Positions 8,911 to 18,701 of a stretch of 44,681 nt of DNA are shown piece by piece (the stretch's first letter is position 1; each line of letters opens with the position of its first letter). The DNA is from Methanobacteriota archaeon (lineage in GTDB: Archaea; Halobacteriota; Methanosarcinia; Methanosarcinales; Methanosarcinaceae), in contig JAENZL010000013.1 of assembly GCA_016841265.1 (NCBI GenBank), positions 1 through 44,681 of the forward strand. The letters run 5' to 3'. The position numbers and the translations under genes were made by a program. The notes under the pieces were generated by a model. That model did not search any database. It was not told the DNA's origin and was given only the letters and a program-made list of their open reading frames with translations.

Positions 8911-9258
8911 TCTTTCTTCATGAAGTTGGCTATAGTTAGTGTTTTGGGGAAAAATTACCCAAAACAGGGAACTCTATATAAACTAAATTTTTCTATATTG
9001 TGCTCTGTATGGGAAATATTTAAATATTTATGGCTTGTTGGAAATATGCCCAAATATGGATTCAGGAAACGGGTATTAGTATTTTGGAAAAAAGTGTTTT
9101 ATTGTACTTTTGGAAAAGGGTTGAAAAATATAAAGCATAAGCTTTACATGCTATAACCCCTAATGGCCATTATATTTTGCAAATGCATATAAAATTGCAA
9201 GCTTGCAAAATCCGTACCAATCAAATTTATTCGTATAAAATAGAACATTCATCTTTTT
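8911..9258. promoter_or_regulatory. Divergent spacer between MC1 and mptA
   Basis: This AT-rich spacer separates the divergent MC1 and mptA genes. CGTATAAAATAG near 9232-9243 is a candidate TATA box for mptA. Words like AAATATTTA and AAATATG recur. A 78-codon open frame at 8920-9156 has no recognisable protein character and is not called. Confidence 0.4.
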
Positions 9259-10233
9259 ATGGATCTGGTTAACATGGAAAACTGTATTTTCAACCTCCCC
9301 GACGTCCAGGCCAGCAAACCGAGCGTGCCTATCAACCTCACGAGGGTCGGGGTTACAAACGTAAAAAAACTCGTTGAAATAAAAAGAAGAGACAAACGTC
9401 CCATCGTACTGATTTCAACCTTTGACGTCTTTGTTGACCTGCCTTCTGACCGGAAGGGAGCTAACCTCTCACGTAATTTCGAAGCCGTTGACGAGGTGCT
9501 GGAGAATATACTCAGCATGCCTGTGTACGAGATTGAGAAACTCTGCAGCGATATCGCACACAACCTTTTAGGCCGCCACGAATATGCCAACCAGGCAGAA
9601 GTCAGGATGACAAGCGAATACATGGTCAGGCGTGCTTCCCCAGCCACAGGAATGAAATGCCAGGAAGTCGTGAACATTTTTGCCGAAGCTTCAGCTGTAA
9701 GAGGCAGCGGCGATGACGACTACTTTGATGTAAAGAAACTCATAGGAACTGAAGTAGTAGGAATGACTGCCTGCCCCTGCGCCCAGGAAATTATGAGGGA
9801 CAAGGCAGCAACCGAACTTGCCAACCTCGGCGTTGAAGAAGAGACTATCATCAAGTTCCTCGAAAAGGTTCCGATGGCCACTCACAACCAGCGCGGGAGG
9901 GGCACAATCTCGATAAAGGTGGCACACGATTTCGACGTGTCCCTGGAAAGCCTCATCGAAATCATCGAGCACTCCATGAGTTCCAGCGTCTTTGAAGTCC
10001 TGAAGCGTGCCGATGAAAAAGCCGTCGTGGAAACCGCTCACAAGAACCCGAAATTCGTGGAAGACTGTGTAAGGACCATGGCCGACAACATTGTGAAGAA
10101 GTTCCCGAACCTTCCCGACGACGCAGTGATCACCATCAAGCAAGTAAATGAAGAAAGTATCCACAGACACAATGCCTTTGCCGAAAGGGTTGCCCTCCTT
10201 GGAGAGCTCAAGAAAGAGATCAACTGCAATTAA
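9259..10233 (+). CDS. mptA: GTP cyclohydrolase MptA
   Basis: MptA is the iron-dependent GTP cyclohydrolase of methanogens. It converts GTP to 7,8-dihydroneopterin 2',3'-cyclic phosphate, the first step towards tetrahydromethanopterin. The 324-residue product shows the FolE2/MptA family features: [20 protein letters not shown] at the start, [16 protein letters not shown] with the conserved cysteines near residue 172, and [13 protein letters not shown]. The second ATG at 9274 is an equally plausible start. It stands alone, divergent from MC1, and is followed by a long T-rich run that probably ends transcription. Confidence 0.93.
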   Translation: MDLVNMENCIFNLPDVQASKPSVPINLTRVGVTNVKKLVEIKRRDKRPIVLISTFDVFVDLPSDRKGANLSRNFEAVDEVLENILSMPVYEIEKLCSDIAHNLLGRHEYANQAEVRMTSEYMVRRASPATGMKCQEVVNIFAEASAVRGSGDDDYFDVKKLIGTEVVGMTACPCAQEIMRDKAATELANLGVEEETIIKFLEKVPMATHNQRGRGTISIKVAHDFDVSLESLIEIIEHSMSSSVFEVLKRADEKAVVETAHKNPKFVEDCVRTMADNIVKKFPNLPDDAVITIKQVNEESIHRHNAFAERVALLGELKKEINCN

Positions 10234-10569
10234 AACCTTTTTTATTTTTTTAATTTTTTTCTTTTTTGAATTTTTTGAATTTATTGAATTTATTGAATTT
10301 TCCTTGATTTTATTGAATTCGATAACTTTTGAATTATTCAGTAATAGTGTACAATTTCCAGCTAACTTTTAGTATTCCTTAGAAACAATTCAACAATAGG
10401 ACCCGCGCTTCCTTTCAAGCCTCCCTTTTCCGGAAATTCCCTCCGGAAAAAAGGCCGCACAAAGTTTATTAAAGGGACGAGATAACCTATAAGCAGTCAA
10501 TCTTGAGAAACAAAGGACTTCGCGGGGTCGTAAAAGCAAGCATGCCCCGGGAGCCGTTGAGGTGAAATA
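10234..10569. other. T-rich terminator region and DUF2098 leader
   Basis: Just after the mptA stop, 10236-10268 is nearly pure T and would act as an archaeal T-run terminator. GAATTTATTGAATTTATTGAATTTT repeats follow. The last 80 bases form the leader of the next gene, ending in GAGGTGA before its ATG. No other coding sequence is evident. Confidence 0.5.
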
Positions 10570-10893
10570 ATGGCTGAAACTGAAGTCATCACGGCTCTTG
10601 GCCGGAACAATAAACCCATCAATGTGGGGGATGTTGTCAAATACGTCAACACTGATACAATAAGCCGCGTAAGTGAGATCAAAGAAGATGAACAGGGGGT
10701 CTGGGTACTGCTCGAGACTACAAACCTCTGGTACAAGGACAAAACCCTGGAATTCACGGATATTGAACTCAAGGAAAAGAAAGAAGAAAAGGAATTAACA
10801 GCCGAAGAAATGGAAGAACGGATCCGGAGAGCAAAGGAAGAAGTAGCAGCTTTCGATCTTTCAAAAACAACCGGAGGAGGGGCAGGAGGCTAA
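10570..10893 (+). CDS. DUF2098 family protein
   Basis: This 107-residue protein matches DUF2098, a small methanogen-associated family of unknown function. The N-terminal two thirds looks like a small beta-barrel (INVGDVVKYVNTDTISRVSE, GVWVLLETTNLWYKD). The last third is a charged helix rich in Glu and Lys, ending in a glycine-rich tail. GAGGTGA precedes the ATG with good spacing. It converges on the methanogenesis marker 14 gene. No enzymatic residues are apparent, and a binding or adaptor role is only a guess. Confidence 0.75.
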   Translation: MAETEVITALGRNNKPINVGDVVKYVNTDTISRVSEIKEDEQGVWVLLETTNLWYKDKTLEFTDIELKEKKEEKELTAEEMEERIRRAKEEVAAFDLSKTTGGGAGG

Positions 10894-11194
10894 AATTCCA
10901 GCCCACCCTATTTAAGATATATTCAACAGCTTTGTTGAGAAATTGTGTGTTATTTTCATCTGCTTATATGTTTATTTGCTTTATTTTTTTAGGCTCTCCG
11001 CTGTTTTGTATGGGTTGAAAATAATTGCTTAGTTATAAAGTAGCCAGACCAAAGATAGAAACATCAAGCTTGGATGTGGTTTTCAACAGCAAACGTTTCT
11101 AAATCTTATACATGTTACTTCGATATTCAGGAAATGAACGTAAGTTACCCACTCGAAACAGCGAAGAGCCTTTTTATTGTCGTTGTTTATTTGT
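10894..11194. other. Spacer between converging genes
   Basis: This AT-rich spacer lies between the 3' ends of the DUF2098 and marker-14 genes. Runs such as TTATTTTTTT near 10982 and, on the other strand, the A-rich sequence just beyond 11194 could end transcription. No gene was seen. Confidence 0.35.
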
Positions 11195-12628
11195 TTATTT
11201 ATTTTGCAATTTGACCCTCTGAGCAAGGATGCACTTTCCACCATGCCGGCCTCCAATGGGATACTGGGGTGTTCCAAGGGAGTTCATGCAGCGGGCCATG
11301 ACAGCCGCACCCCGAGCAAGCCCGTCGTCAACGAAAACCACGCGCTCATCGACTTTCGGAGCAATGCCCATTTCATCCAGGCATTTCAGGATCAGCTTTG
11401 GTTTGTTCCCGGTAATTCCGGCCCTGCCTGTGATCCCGATGGTGCTGTCCTCAAAGATCAGACCTTCATCTTTTGCAACTTTAACCAACCTGCAGGTAAC
11501 ATCCGCCATTACCTCGTCAATAACAGCCGAAATGACCTGTACCCCGTATTTTTTGCAAATTTCCATGCCGATTGCACTCAGTTTGCCCATATCGGACCCA
11601 TTTTCTCCAACATCACAACCGATGAGCATGACCCCCACTTCTTTAGCCCCTTCGGAACTCACGGGCACGCTCCCATACCTCGTCCTGTGTTCCGGGACTT
11701 TTTCTATAATGATAAGGTCGTTAATTCTCTTTGTGTATTCCTGGATTATCTTGGCCTTCAGCTTCAAAGTCAGGAAAGAGGTAGGCTTTTCGCCTTTCAG
11801 GACATCGAGCGCAGTTCCCAATTTAGCGTCCACGACCCTTGAACCCCGGATGATGGCATCGGGGATTGCACCCGCGTAGCCACAGAAGTTTCCGACGGTC
11901 TTTGCATAAGGCAGGTCGGGGCTTGTTATCCTTCCGTCCAGGGTGGTCCCAAAGTCAATAGAGATACAGGGATTCCTGAAATCCACGTCCGTCATTTTGG
12001 CTGCTTCCTTGATCCCTGCCGTTGCAAGTTCCCCTTCCATTTCATTCGCAACAATTTCAACTCCCGTGGAGCCTATTGGAGGCAGGACTCCTGCAACAGC
12101 CCCATCGAAAACCACCTTTTCCATCTTGCTGTATTTCTGGAACTTTTTTGGAATATTTGCGGTGGACATCGGAGGAGTCATATTTTTTGGCGGCACGCCG
12201 GCAAGAAGACAGCCCTCTGCAAGGGCTTTGACAAATTCCCCGACCTCATCCGGCGAGTCAAACCCTGCAACAACCCCTGTGGAACGGACAACAAAGTTAA
12301 GGTCGGTCTTAATATCCAGGTTGGCTTCATCCAGGGACTCAAGCAGGCTGTTGCGCACAAGCTCCGCAATGGACTGCCGGGTCAGTTCCACGCCCGTAAG
12401 CGTCCTGCCAAAAACCACTTCTCCGGGTTTCGGTCCCCGGACGTCCCTGGTCATCTTCACGACCTTGTTGATAATATGCGTCCTGCCTGTGTCCATATTG
12501 GTAGCGGTCAAGATACATTTCGTGGTGGTGTTTCCGACTTCCACGGAAGCCACGATGAAGAAAGGTTTTGACTTCAGGTCAAGTAAACGTACCTGGGGGG
12601 ATTCAGCAATTCTGGGTTTCAGAGCCAT
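11195..12628 (-). CDS. Methanogenesis marker protein 14
   Basis: This 477-residue protein matches methanogenesis marker 14, a family found in essentially all methanogens but of unproven function. It has an ASKHA (actin/Hsp70/sugar kinase) flavour: VASVEVGNTTTKCILTATNM near residue 30 resembles a phosphate-1 loop, and CISIDFGTTLDGRI near residue 224 a second one. The C-terminal GRAGITGNKPKLI and VFVDDGLARGAAVMARCMNS are further family blocks. Such folds often reactivate corrinoid or radical enzymes using ATP, but that role is only inferred here. No nearby partner on the same strand is visible. Confidence 0.8.
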   Translation of the reverse strand: MALKPRIAESPQVRLLDLKSKPFFIVASVEVGNTTTKCILTATNMDTGRTHIINKVVKMTRDVRGPKPGEVVFGRTLTGVELTRQSIAELVRNSLLESLDEANLDIKTDLNFVVRSTGVVAGFDSPDEVGEFVKALAEGCLLAGVPPKNMTPPMSTANIPKKFQKYSKMEKVVFDGAVAGVLPPIGSTGVEIVANEMEGELATAGIKEAAKMTDVDFRNPCISIDFGTTLDGRITSPDLPYAKTVGNFCGYAGAIPDAIIRGSRVVDAKLGTALDVLKGEKPTSFLTLKLKAKIIQEYTKRINDLIIIEKVPEHRTRYGSVPVSSEGAKEVGVMLIGCDVGENGSDMGKLSAIGMEICKKYGVQVISAVIDEVMADVTCRLVKVAKDEGLIFEDSTIGITGRAGITGNKPKLILKCLDEMGIAPKVDERVVFVDDGLARGAAVMARCMNSLGTPQYPIGGRHGGKCILAQRVKLQNK

Positions 12629-13327
12629 TTTTATTCCTTCTTAAAATCTGTAAATTTTATGAGTTGTATTTTATAAGACAAATTTATGAGTTGCAATTTT
12701 AAAAGATTCCTGTGAACAAAGGCTGTAAACAAAGGGATACTTCAGGATACCTGCAAAGGGTTCCGAGAGAGGAATTTAACAAGAACACAATTTATTTGAA
12801 GTATATATGAAGGTATCAACCAGAGCATATAATAATGTTTCCAAAAAGACCCCTGAGAGTCTACTGATCCGTATTTTACACAATCGAAGGGATAAATTAC
12901 CCCTGATTTTGGCCTGGAAAGGGAAAGAGATAGGGGTTTACGCCCCGACACACAATACTTTATTTCATTTATACTCTTTCAGTTTCACCTGTGTTTACAC
13001 CGTTAACGCTTTCACCTCACTTTTCGACCTTCAGACTCTGAGAAACTCAAAAGCCCGAACCGCCATTTTAATAAAGGAAGCTTACAGCGTATAAATATAA
13101 AGATTGTAAATATATAAATGTGGTGAAATTACAAATAAAACCATACAGACATCACAGACATCACAGACATCACAGACATCACAGACATCACAGGCATCAC
13201 AGACACAACACATTATAATTGACATACTAATTGACTAACCTTTCCGGATTGGCGCAAATCAATCACCTGGGACGGAGAGTCACATGCTACTTTAATTTTT
13301 CGTGTCAACCTTCATTGGAAGCTTTTA
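12629..13327. other. Long spacer with a 9-bp tandem repeat
   Basis: No convincing gene lies in this 700-base stretch; the 95-codon frame at 12807-13094 has no recognisable character. At 13149-13202 the unit ACATCACAG occurs six times with one substitution (GCATCACAG). The marker-14 promoter should lie at the left end and that of the broken FrhB-like gene at the right end. Confidence 0.5.
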
Positions 13328-14490
13328 ATGCCACTTGATCCTATCTGCAAGAGAATTGTGTCAGACAGTACTGAATACGTTTCGGACTACGGGGGGAAAC
13401 CTTACTATTTCTGCAGTCCCGAATGCAAACAAAAATTCGAGGTGCTGGAAAAGAGTGTTATCCGGCTCAAGCGAAACCTTAGCGACAAGGAAAAAATTTC
13501 CTTTGGAAAACTAAAGCGCGATATCATCAAACCGGGGATCTGCACCCTGTGCGGAGCCTGTGCCGCAAGCTGCGAGTGCATCATCATCGAAGATGGGAAA
13601 CCAAAACTTGTAGGCCCCTGCAAAGCCTGAGGTGTCTGTTACTACCAGTGCCCGCGGACCATCACCACGAAAGAGGGGCTTATCGGGAACATCCGCTATG
13701 CCTACGCCGCAAAATCTGCGATTCCCGAATTAAAGGGCCAGGACGGCGGGGTAGTGACCTCCCTCCTTCTTTACGCCCTCGATGAGGGCTCATTGACTGC
13801 GCTGTAGTCACCAGCCAGTCAAAGGAAGAACCCTGGAAACCCATGCCATTAGTTGCAAAAACCCGGGAAGAAATCCTGGAAAGTGGAGGCAGCATATACT
13901 CCCATTCCATGACCCTGGAAGCCCTCATGAGCGCCATAAAACAGGGAATGAACAGTATAGCTTTCGTGGGCACAAGCTGCAACATCGATGCCGTAACGAA
14001 GATGCAGAAAAGTTCCCACGGCTTACTGCACCTTTTCATGCGGGCAAAAATCCTTAAACCGGGCTTCTTTTGTATGGACACTTTCTCCTACGAAGGAATC
14101 AAAGCGGTGCTTGAGAGTTACGGGATCTTGCTCGAAGACGTCGACGCCATGAAAATCAGGAAAGGAAAGTTCGAAGTCGTCCTCAAAAATGGGGAAGACC
14201 GCACCTTCGAACTCAGCGAATTCGACGAATACCGGAGCTCCTCCTGCAAATTCTGCACGGACCTGACCGGAGAAAACTCGGACATCTCCTTTGGCGGCGT
14301 TGGAAGCCCCAAATGCTGGACCACAGTCCTCGCGAGATCAGCCATGGGCTACGAAATCTTCAAAGAAGCCGTTGATACCGGCTACATTGAAGCAAAGGAA
14401 CTGACCGACGACGAACTGGAAAAAGTCCTCAACCTCGCCAGGATGAAGAAGGTCCAGATGTACGCCCTGCACATGAGGGAAAAAGCGTGA
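13328..14490 (+). pseudogene. YHS/ferredoxin/FrhB-like protein, interrupted
   Basis: The frame starts MPLDPICKRIVSDSTEYVSD, a YHS/TRASH metal-binding domain, with FCSPECKQKFE completing it. A ferredoxin-like CTLCGACAASCEC follows. At 13628-13630 TGA interrupts GPCKA-stop-GVCYYQCPRT, where relatives would have Cys, completing CxxC. The same frame continues through GLIGNIRYAYAA to about 13790, where one missing base shifts the frame. From 13801 the frame reads VVTSQSKEEPWKP and runs to 14490 as a coenzyme F420 hydrogenase/dehydrogenase beta-subunit domain (FVGTSCNIDAVTKMQ, SSCKFCTDLTGENSDISFGG). The intact protein would be a flavin and Fe-S oxidoreductase using F420. The two lesions, or two sequencing errors, break it into three frames. 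Confidence 0.85.
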
Positions 14491-14919
14491 AACTTGCAAA
14501 AGAAAGTATGAGTGAGACTTGCCAAATAAAGTATGAGTGAGACTCCAGATGAAAATATAAGTGAGACTCCAGATGAAAATATAAGTGAGACTCCAGATGA
14601 AAATATAAGTGAGACCCCAGGTGAAATTCTAAATTAAATCCTGAGTGAAAAATCAGTCCGTTTGACCGAAAGAAAAAAAAGCGAATTGCGGCGGTTGAAG
14701 CGGACAGAATATTATGTATACAGTTCTCTTGAGCGAGCGAAAAGAATCGCAACTTACTGACTGCCCACTGACTGCTAGCCGGCTTCTTGTCGGCTATCTA
14801 TCAGCTGCCCGCCGGCAACAGATTGGGGAGGTAGAGAATATATATTTATTTCATGACTTGTTTTTAGTATGCAGAGTCAATATCCTTTTATTCAGATCAT
14901 TCTTTTTTGAGGAAATTTC
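14491..14919. repeat. 24-bp tandem repeat and inverted-repeat element
   Basis: From about 14536 to 14628 a 24-base unit, AGTGAGACTCCAGATGAAAA plus TATA, is repeated nearly four times. At 14656-14705 arms GTCCG and CGGAC enclose an A-rich stretch, and TAGCCG/CGGCTA at 14776-14796 forms a hairpin. This layout resembles that at 7108-7283. A TATA-like run at 14838-14848 and GAGGAAAT before 14920 serve the gatCAB genes. Confidence 0.55.
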
Positions 14920-15201
14920 ATGATCACAAAAGAAGATGTAGAACACATCGGCTGGCTTGCCAGGATTGAGATTAGCGAGCAGGAAAAGGCCGAATATATG
15001 GAAAAACTTAACTCAGTACTGGACTATTTCGGGCAGCTCGACGAAGTGGCAACGGAAGACGTATCTCCCACCTATCATGTGATTGACCTCCACAATGTAT
15101 TTAGAGAGGACGTGGCAGCAGAGTCCCTCCCGCAGGAGAAGGTACTCGCAAACACCGAAAACAAACAGGAAGGGGCCTTCAAAGTCCCGAGAATCGGGTG
15201 A
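14920..15201 (+). CDS. gatC: Asp-tRNA(Asn)/Glu-tRNA(Gln) amidotransferase subunit C
   Basis: GatC is the 93-residue stabilising subunit of the GatCAB amidotransferase. [20 protein letters not shown] at the start, the central [20 protein letters not shown] and DVSPTYHV are its usual blocks, and it ends in [11 protein letters not shown] like most GatC proteins. GAGGAAAT lies before the ATG. It is the first gene of the gatCAB operon, with gatA starting 16 bases after its stop. In archaea GatCAB generally makes Asn-tRNA(Asn), while GatDE makes Gln-tRNA(Gln). Confidence 0.95.
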   Translation: MITKEDVEHIGWLARIEISEQEKAEYMEKLNSVLDYFGQLDEVATEDVSPTYHVIDLHNVFREDVAAESLPQEKVLANTENKQEGAFKVPRIG

Positions 15202-15217
15202 GGAGGTATCGGATTAC

Positions 15218-16651
15218 ATGACAGCAAAATGGATGAGCGTTGCGGAAATAAAGCAGAAAATCGGGGAAAGTTCGGCCGAAGAGGTCACAGCCGACTATCT
15301 TGAAGCAATCAAGAAGAGCAAGATCAACGGCTATGTTACGGTTTCGGACAGAGCCCTTGAAAAGTCAAAGGAGATCGATTCCGAGGGGCACAAAGGCCCG
15401 CTTGCGGGAGTCCCTATCGCAATCAAGGACAACATCTCCGTTCAGGGCCTGCCTAACAGTTGCGGCTCAAGGATGCTTGAAAACTATGTCCCGCCCTTCA
15501 ACGCCCACGTTATTGAAAAACTAATCGAGGCCGGAGCCGTAATCCTCGGAAAAACCAACATGGACGAGTTCGCCATGGGATCCTCGACCGAGAGCAGCTA
15601 CTTCGGACCCGTCTTAAACCCCTGGGACCTCGAAAGGGTGCCCGGAGGATCTTCGGGAGGTAGTGCCGCAGTCGTTGCCGCAGGAGAAGCTCCTTTTGCC
15701 CTCGGCTCGGACACGGGCGGCTCAATCCGCTGTCCGGCCTCTTTCTGCGGAGTGGTGGGGCTCAAACCCACCTACGGGGCGGTTTCAAGATACGGAGCCG
15801 TGGCTTATGCAAACTCCCTGGAACAGATAGGCCCCCTCGCAAACAACGTGGAAGATATCGCGGTCCTGATGGACGTGATCGCGGGCCACGATGCCAGGGA
15901 CTCGACCTCGGTTCCGGAAGAAAAAACCGATTACCAGGCAGCCCTTAAGGACGATATCAAAGGCCTGAAAATCGGGGTTCCGAAAGAATACTTCGGAGAA
16001 GGGATAAGCCCGGGCGTTGAAAAAGCGGTCTGGGATGCAATCCACCACTGTGAGGCCCTCGGAGCTTCCTGGGAAGAAGTCTCAATGCCCCACACGAAGT
16101 ACGCCCTTGCTTCCTACTACATCATCGCCATGAGTGAGGCCTCCTCAAACCTCGCCCGCTTTGACGGGACAAGGTACGGTTTCAGGGAAGCCGGCGAGAC
16201 CTGGCACTCCCTTATCTCAAAGACCAGGGCGGAAGGCTTCGGGGACGAGGTTAAGCGAAGAATCCTTATCGGGACCTATGCGCTTTCCGCGGGTTATCAT
16301 GACAAATACTACCTCAAGGCCCTGAAGGTCAGGACCCTTGTAAAGCAGGACTTTGAGAAGGCCCTTTCAAAGGTGGACGTGCTCATGGCCCCGACGATGC
16401 CAAATCCGGCTTTCAAGGTTGGGGAAAAGATCGAGGACCCGCTTGCTCTCTACCTCTCGGACGTAAACACGGTGCCCATCAACCTGGCAGGCGTGCCTTC
16501 CATGTCCGTCCCCTGCGGCTTTACAGACGGGCTTCCGGTCGGGCTCCAGATCATAGGCAAACCCTTTGACGAGCCAACCCTGCTCAGGACAGCTTATACA
16601 TTCGAGCAAAATACGGATTATCACAGCAGAAGACCTCCGGAGGTGGCTTAA
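15218..16651 (+). CDS. gatA: Asp-tRNA(Asn)/Glu-tRNA(Gln) amidotransferase subunit A
   Basis: GatA is the glutaminase subunit that releases ammonia for tRNA-bound Asp or Glu. I chose the ATG at 15218, which gives 477 residues: GGAGGTAT lies just before it, and the longer frame from 15083 would overlap gatC with non-homologous sequence. The amidase signature is clear: IAIKDNI holds the catalytic Lys, then [19 protein letters not shown] and [16 protein letters not shown] supply the two serines of the Ser-cisSer-Lys triad. The C-terminal [14 protein letters not shown] is standard. It is immediately followed by gatB with no spacer. Confidence 0.95.
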   Translation: MTAKWMSVAEIKQKIGESSAEEVTADYLEAIKKSKINGYVTVSDRALEKSKEIDSEGHKGPLAGVPIAIKDNISVQGLPNSCGSRMLENYVPPFNAHVIEKLIEAGAVILGKTNMDEFAMGSSTESSYFGPVLNPWDLERVPGGSSGGSAAVVAAGEAPFALGSDTGGSIRCPASFCGVVGLKPTYGAVSRYGAVAYANSLEQIGPLANNVEDIAVLMDVIAGHDARDSTSVPEEKTDYQAALKDDIKGLKIGVPKEYFGEGISPGVEKAVWDAIHHCEALGASWEEVSMPHTKYALASYYIIAMSEASSNLARFDGTRYGFREAGETWHSLISKTRAEGFGDEVKRRILIGTYALSAGYHDKYYLKALKVRTLVKQDFEKALSKVDVLMAPTMPNPAFKVGEKIEDPLALYLSDVNTVPINLAGVPSMSVPCGFTDGLPVGLQIIGKPFDEPTLLRTAYTFEQNTDYHSRRPPEVA

Positions 16652-18139
16652 ATGGTGTACGAAAACCCTGATGGCGTGATGATAGGGCTTGAGATCCACG
16701 TCCAGCTCAACAAGCTCAAAAGCAAGATGTTCTGCGGCTGTTCGACCGACTACCACGATGCGGAACCCAACACCCACACCTGTCCGGTCTGCCTGGGCTT
16801 GCCCGGGGCCTTGCCGGTCCTGAACAGGGAAGTTGTGAAGGCCGCAATCAAGGTAGGCCTTGCCCTTGAAGGGGAAATTGCGGAAGAAACGCAGTTTCAC
16901 AGGAAGAACTATTTCTATCCTGACCTGCCCAGAGGCTTCCAGACGACCCAGTACGACTACCCGATCGTGAGCAAAGGGAAGGTAGTGATCGAGGGCGAAG
17001 ATGGAGAACATGAGGTAGGAATCTGGAGAGCCCATATGGAAGACGACCCGGGGAAGCTGGTCCATATAGGGAGCATCGAAAAGTCCAAAGGGGTACTGAT
17101 CGACTACAACCGGTCTGGGATGCCCCTGATCGAGACCGTTACAGCCCCGGACATGAGAAGCCCCAAGGAAGCCCGGAGGTTCCTTGACAAGTTCCGAAAC
17201 ATCCTCGAGTACCTGGACGTCTTCGACGGCAACCTGGAAGGAGCCATGAGGATGGACGCAAACGTCTCGGTCTACGGCGGCACCCGTGTTGAGGTCAAGA
17301 ACATCTCCTCCCACAAAGGCGTGGAAAAGGCCCTTCTCTACGAGATCATGCGCCAGAAAAACGTGATCCGCCGCGGAGGTGAAATCACACAGGAGACCCG
17401 CCACTTCGACGAAGCCCGGGGTGTGACCATAGGAATGAGGACAAAAGAAGAAGCAGAAGACTACCGCTACTTCAGGGAACCTGACCTCATGCCGATGAAA
17501 GTATCCGACTGGACCCCGAAGATCAAAGAGACCCTTCCGGAACTTCCCGACGCCAAACGCGCCCGCTTCATTGAGCAGTACGGCATAGCGGACATGCATG
17601 CAAAAGCCCTGACCTCCAAGATCATGCTCGCCGACTTCTACGAAGGCGTCTGCAAAAAAGGCACAGACCCAAAACAGGCAGCCACCTGGATCGCCGACGT
17701 GCTCCTGGGCGAATTAAACTACCGCGACCTTGTTATCTCCTCGTATGACGGCAGCACCATCGGTTGCATCAACGACAAGGACCACAGCATTGCAAACTCC
17801 ACAAGGGTCGCCGATATGGTCGATCTGGTAGCCCTCTTCACTGACGGCAAGATCAGCGACAGGGCTGCAGTGGAAGTCATCCGGACAATTCTGGACGGCG
17901 AGGAAGAAAAGACCCCTCTACAGGTCATAGAGGAAAAAGGCCTCTTCAAAGCCGAAGACGACCTGGTCACAAAAGCCGTCGCTGAAGCCATCACCGAAAA
18001 CGAAGCCGCAGTCCAGGACTACCTGGGAGGCGCTGAAAAGTCCCTGAACTTCCTGGTAGGACAGGTTATGAAAAAGACCAAGGGCACCGCCGACGCAAAG
18101 ACCGCCCGCGAGATGCTCGTCAAGGAACTGAAAGGATGA
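16652..18139 (+). CDS. gatB: Asp-tRNA(Asn)/Glu-tRNA(Gln) amidotransferase subunit B
   Basis: GatB is the kinase/transamidase subunit that activates the tRNA-bound acid. The 495 residues begin with MIGLEIHVQLNKLKSKMFCG and include CPVCLGLPGALPVLN, HRKNYFYPDLPRGFQTTQYD and the metal-binding HMEDDPGKL. The C-terminal helical YqeY-like domain runs to VGQVMKKTKGTADAKTAREM. GGAGGTGG inside the end of gatA serves as the ribosome site, and the gatA stop abuts the gatB ATG, so the two are translationally coupled. A hairpin terminator follows about 60 bases after the stop. Confidence 0.96.
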   Translation: MVYENPDGVMIGLEIHVQLNKLKSKMFCGCSTDYHDAEPNTHTCPVCLGLPGALPVLNREVVKAAIKVGLALEGEIAEETQFHRKNYFYPDLPRGFQTTQYDYPIVSKGKVVIEGEDGEHEVGIWRAHMEDDPGKLVHIGSIEKSKGVLIDYNRSGMPLIETVTAPDMRSPKEARRFLDKFRNILEYLDVFDGNLEGAMRMDANVSVYGGTRVEVKNISSHKGVEKALLYEIMRQKNVIRRGGEITQETRHFDEARGVTIGMRTKEEAEDYRYFREPDLMPMKVSDWTPKIKETLPELPDAKRARFIEQYGIADMHAKALTSKIMLADFYEGVCKKGTDPKQAATWIADVLLGELNYRDLVISSYDGSTIGCINDKDHSIANSTRVADMVDLVALFTDGKISDRAAVEVIRTILDGEEEKTPLQVIEEKGLFKAEDDLVTKAVAEAITENEAAVQDYLGGAEKSLNFLVGQVMKKTKGTADAKTAREMLVKELKG

Positions 18140-18196
18140 AAATCGGCCCTAGTTTCGAATACCGACCAGCTTTAGTGACAAATATTGAAAGCCGAT

Positions 18197-18239
18197 AGGT
18201 TAGCCCGAGACAGGGTTAACCTTCCTTACACTTTTTTTT
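18197..18239 (+). terminator. Terminator of the gatCAB operon
   Basis: AGGTTAGCCC (18197-18206), loop GAGACA, and GGGTTAACCT (18213-18222) pair over ten positions with one G-T wobble. A run of eight T follows at 18232-18239. Confidence 0.65.
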
Positions 18240-18701
18240 AACCAGGCTCGTTTTTCGAATTTCCCCCCATTCATCGAATTCTTCCTATCGATGATTCCTA
18301 TCGACTTATTTTCCGGCAGCCGAAGGTTTCTGCTAAAGGATAGAAAACCGGATCTGCGTGAATAGCCTCATCGCCGTCGTTATTGTCCCCGCTCACGAAG
18401 CGAAGCGGCCTGACCTCCAAAAAGAGAGAGAAAAAAATAGAAGAAGAGAATAAATCGGAACCCAATTTCAAAAGAAAAGATGCCTCAGAAGAAAAGATGC
18501 CTCAGAAGAAAAGAGACCTCAAACCCACCGCTGTCATGAGCAAGAAGAAAACAAATCCCAGAACAAGCCGGGAATAAGCCCTTTTTTGCACCGCACACAT
18601 CTTCTTCAAGCCAGCCACCACTTTCCTAACTCAAACTTTTTTCAGGAAATTTCAATAAATATCAATACATTTGAGTATATTTCAATACTTTTCAAGGCAT
18701 T
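18240..18701. other. Spacer after gatCAB
   Basis: No gene is convincing here; a 64-codon lysine-rich frame at 18383-18577 looks like chance. It contains two 17-base direct repeats ATGCCTCAGAAGAAAAG (18480-18513), a fragment CACGAAGCGAAGCGG akin to the inverted-repeat elements elsewhere, and ATTTCAATA-type repeats near 18645-18700. Confidence 0.4.

Noticed and set aside
8920-9156. 78-codon open frame between MC1 and mptA
   Set aside because: AT-rich chance frame without a ribosome site or recognisable motif; it lies in the divergent promoter region.
12807-13094. 95-codon open frame upstream of the FrhB-like gene
   Set aside because: No ribosome site, no recognisable domain and irregular composition; too weak to call.
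13149-13202. ACATCACAG array considered as a CRISPR
   Set aside because: Units are 9 bases with no spacers; it is a simple tandem repeat.
13628-13630. TGA read as selenocysteine
   Set aside because: Methanosarcina is not known to have selenocysteine machinery, no typical SECIS-like structure was recognised, and a second frameshift is present downstream.
16367-17599. Minus-strand frame of 410 codons opposite gatA and gatB
   Set aside because: It spans the boundary of two certain genes and shows no recognisable motif.
18383-18577. 64-codon lysine-rich open frame after gatB
   Set aside because: It is made largely of short direct repeats and looks like chance.
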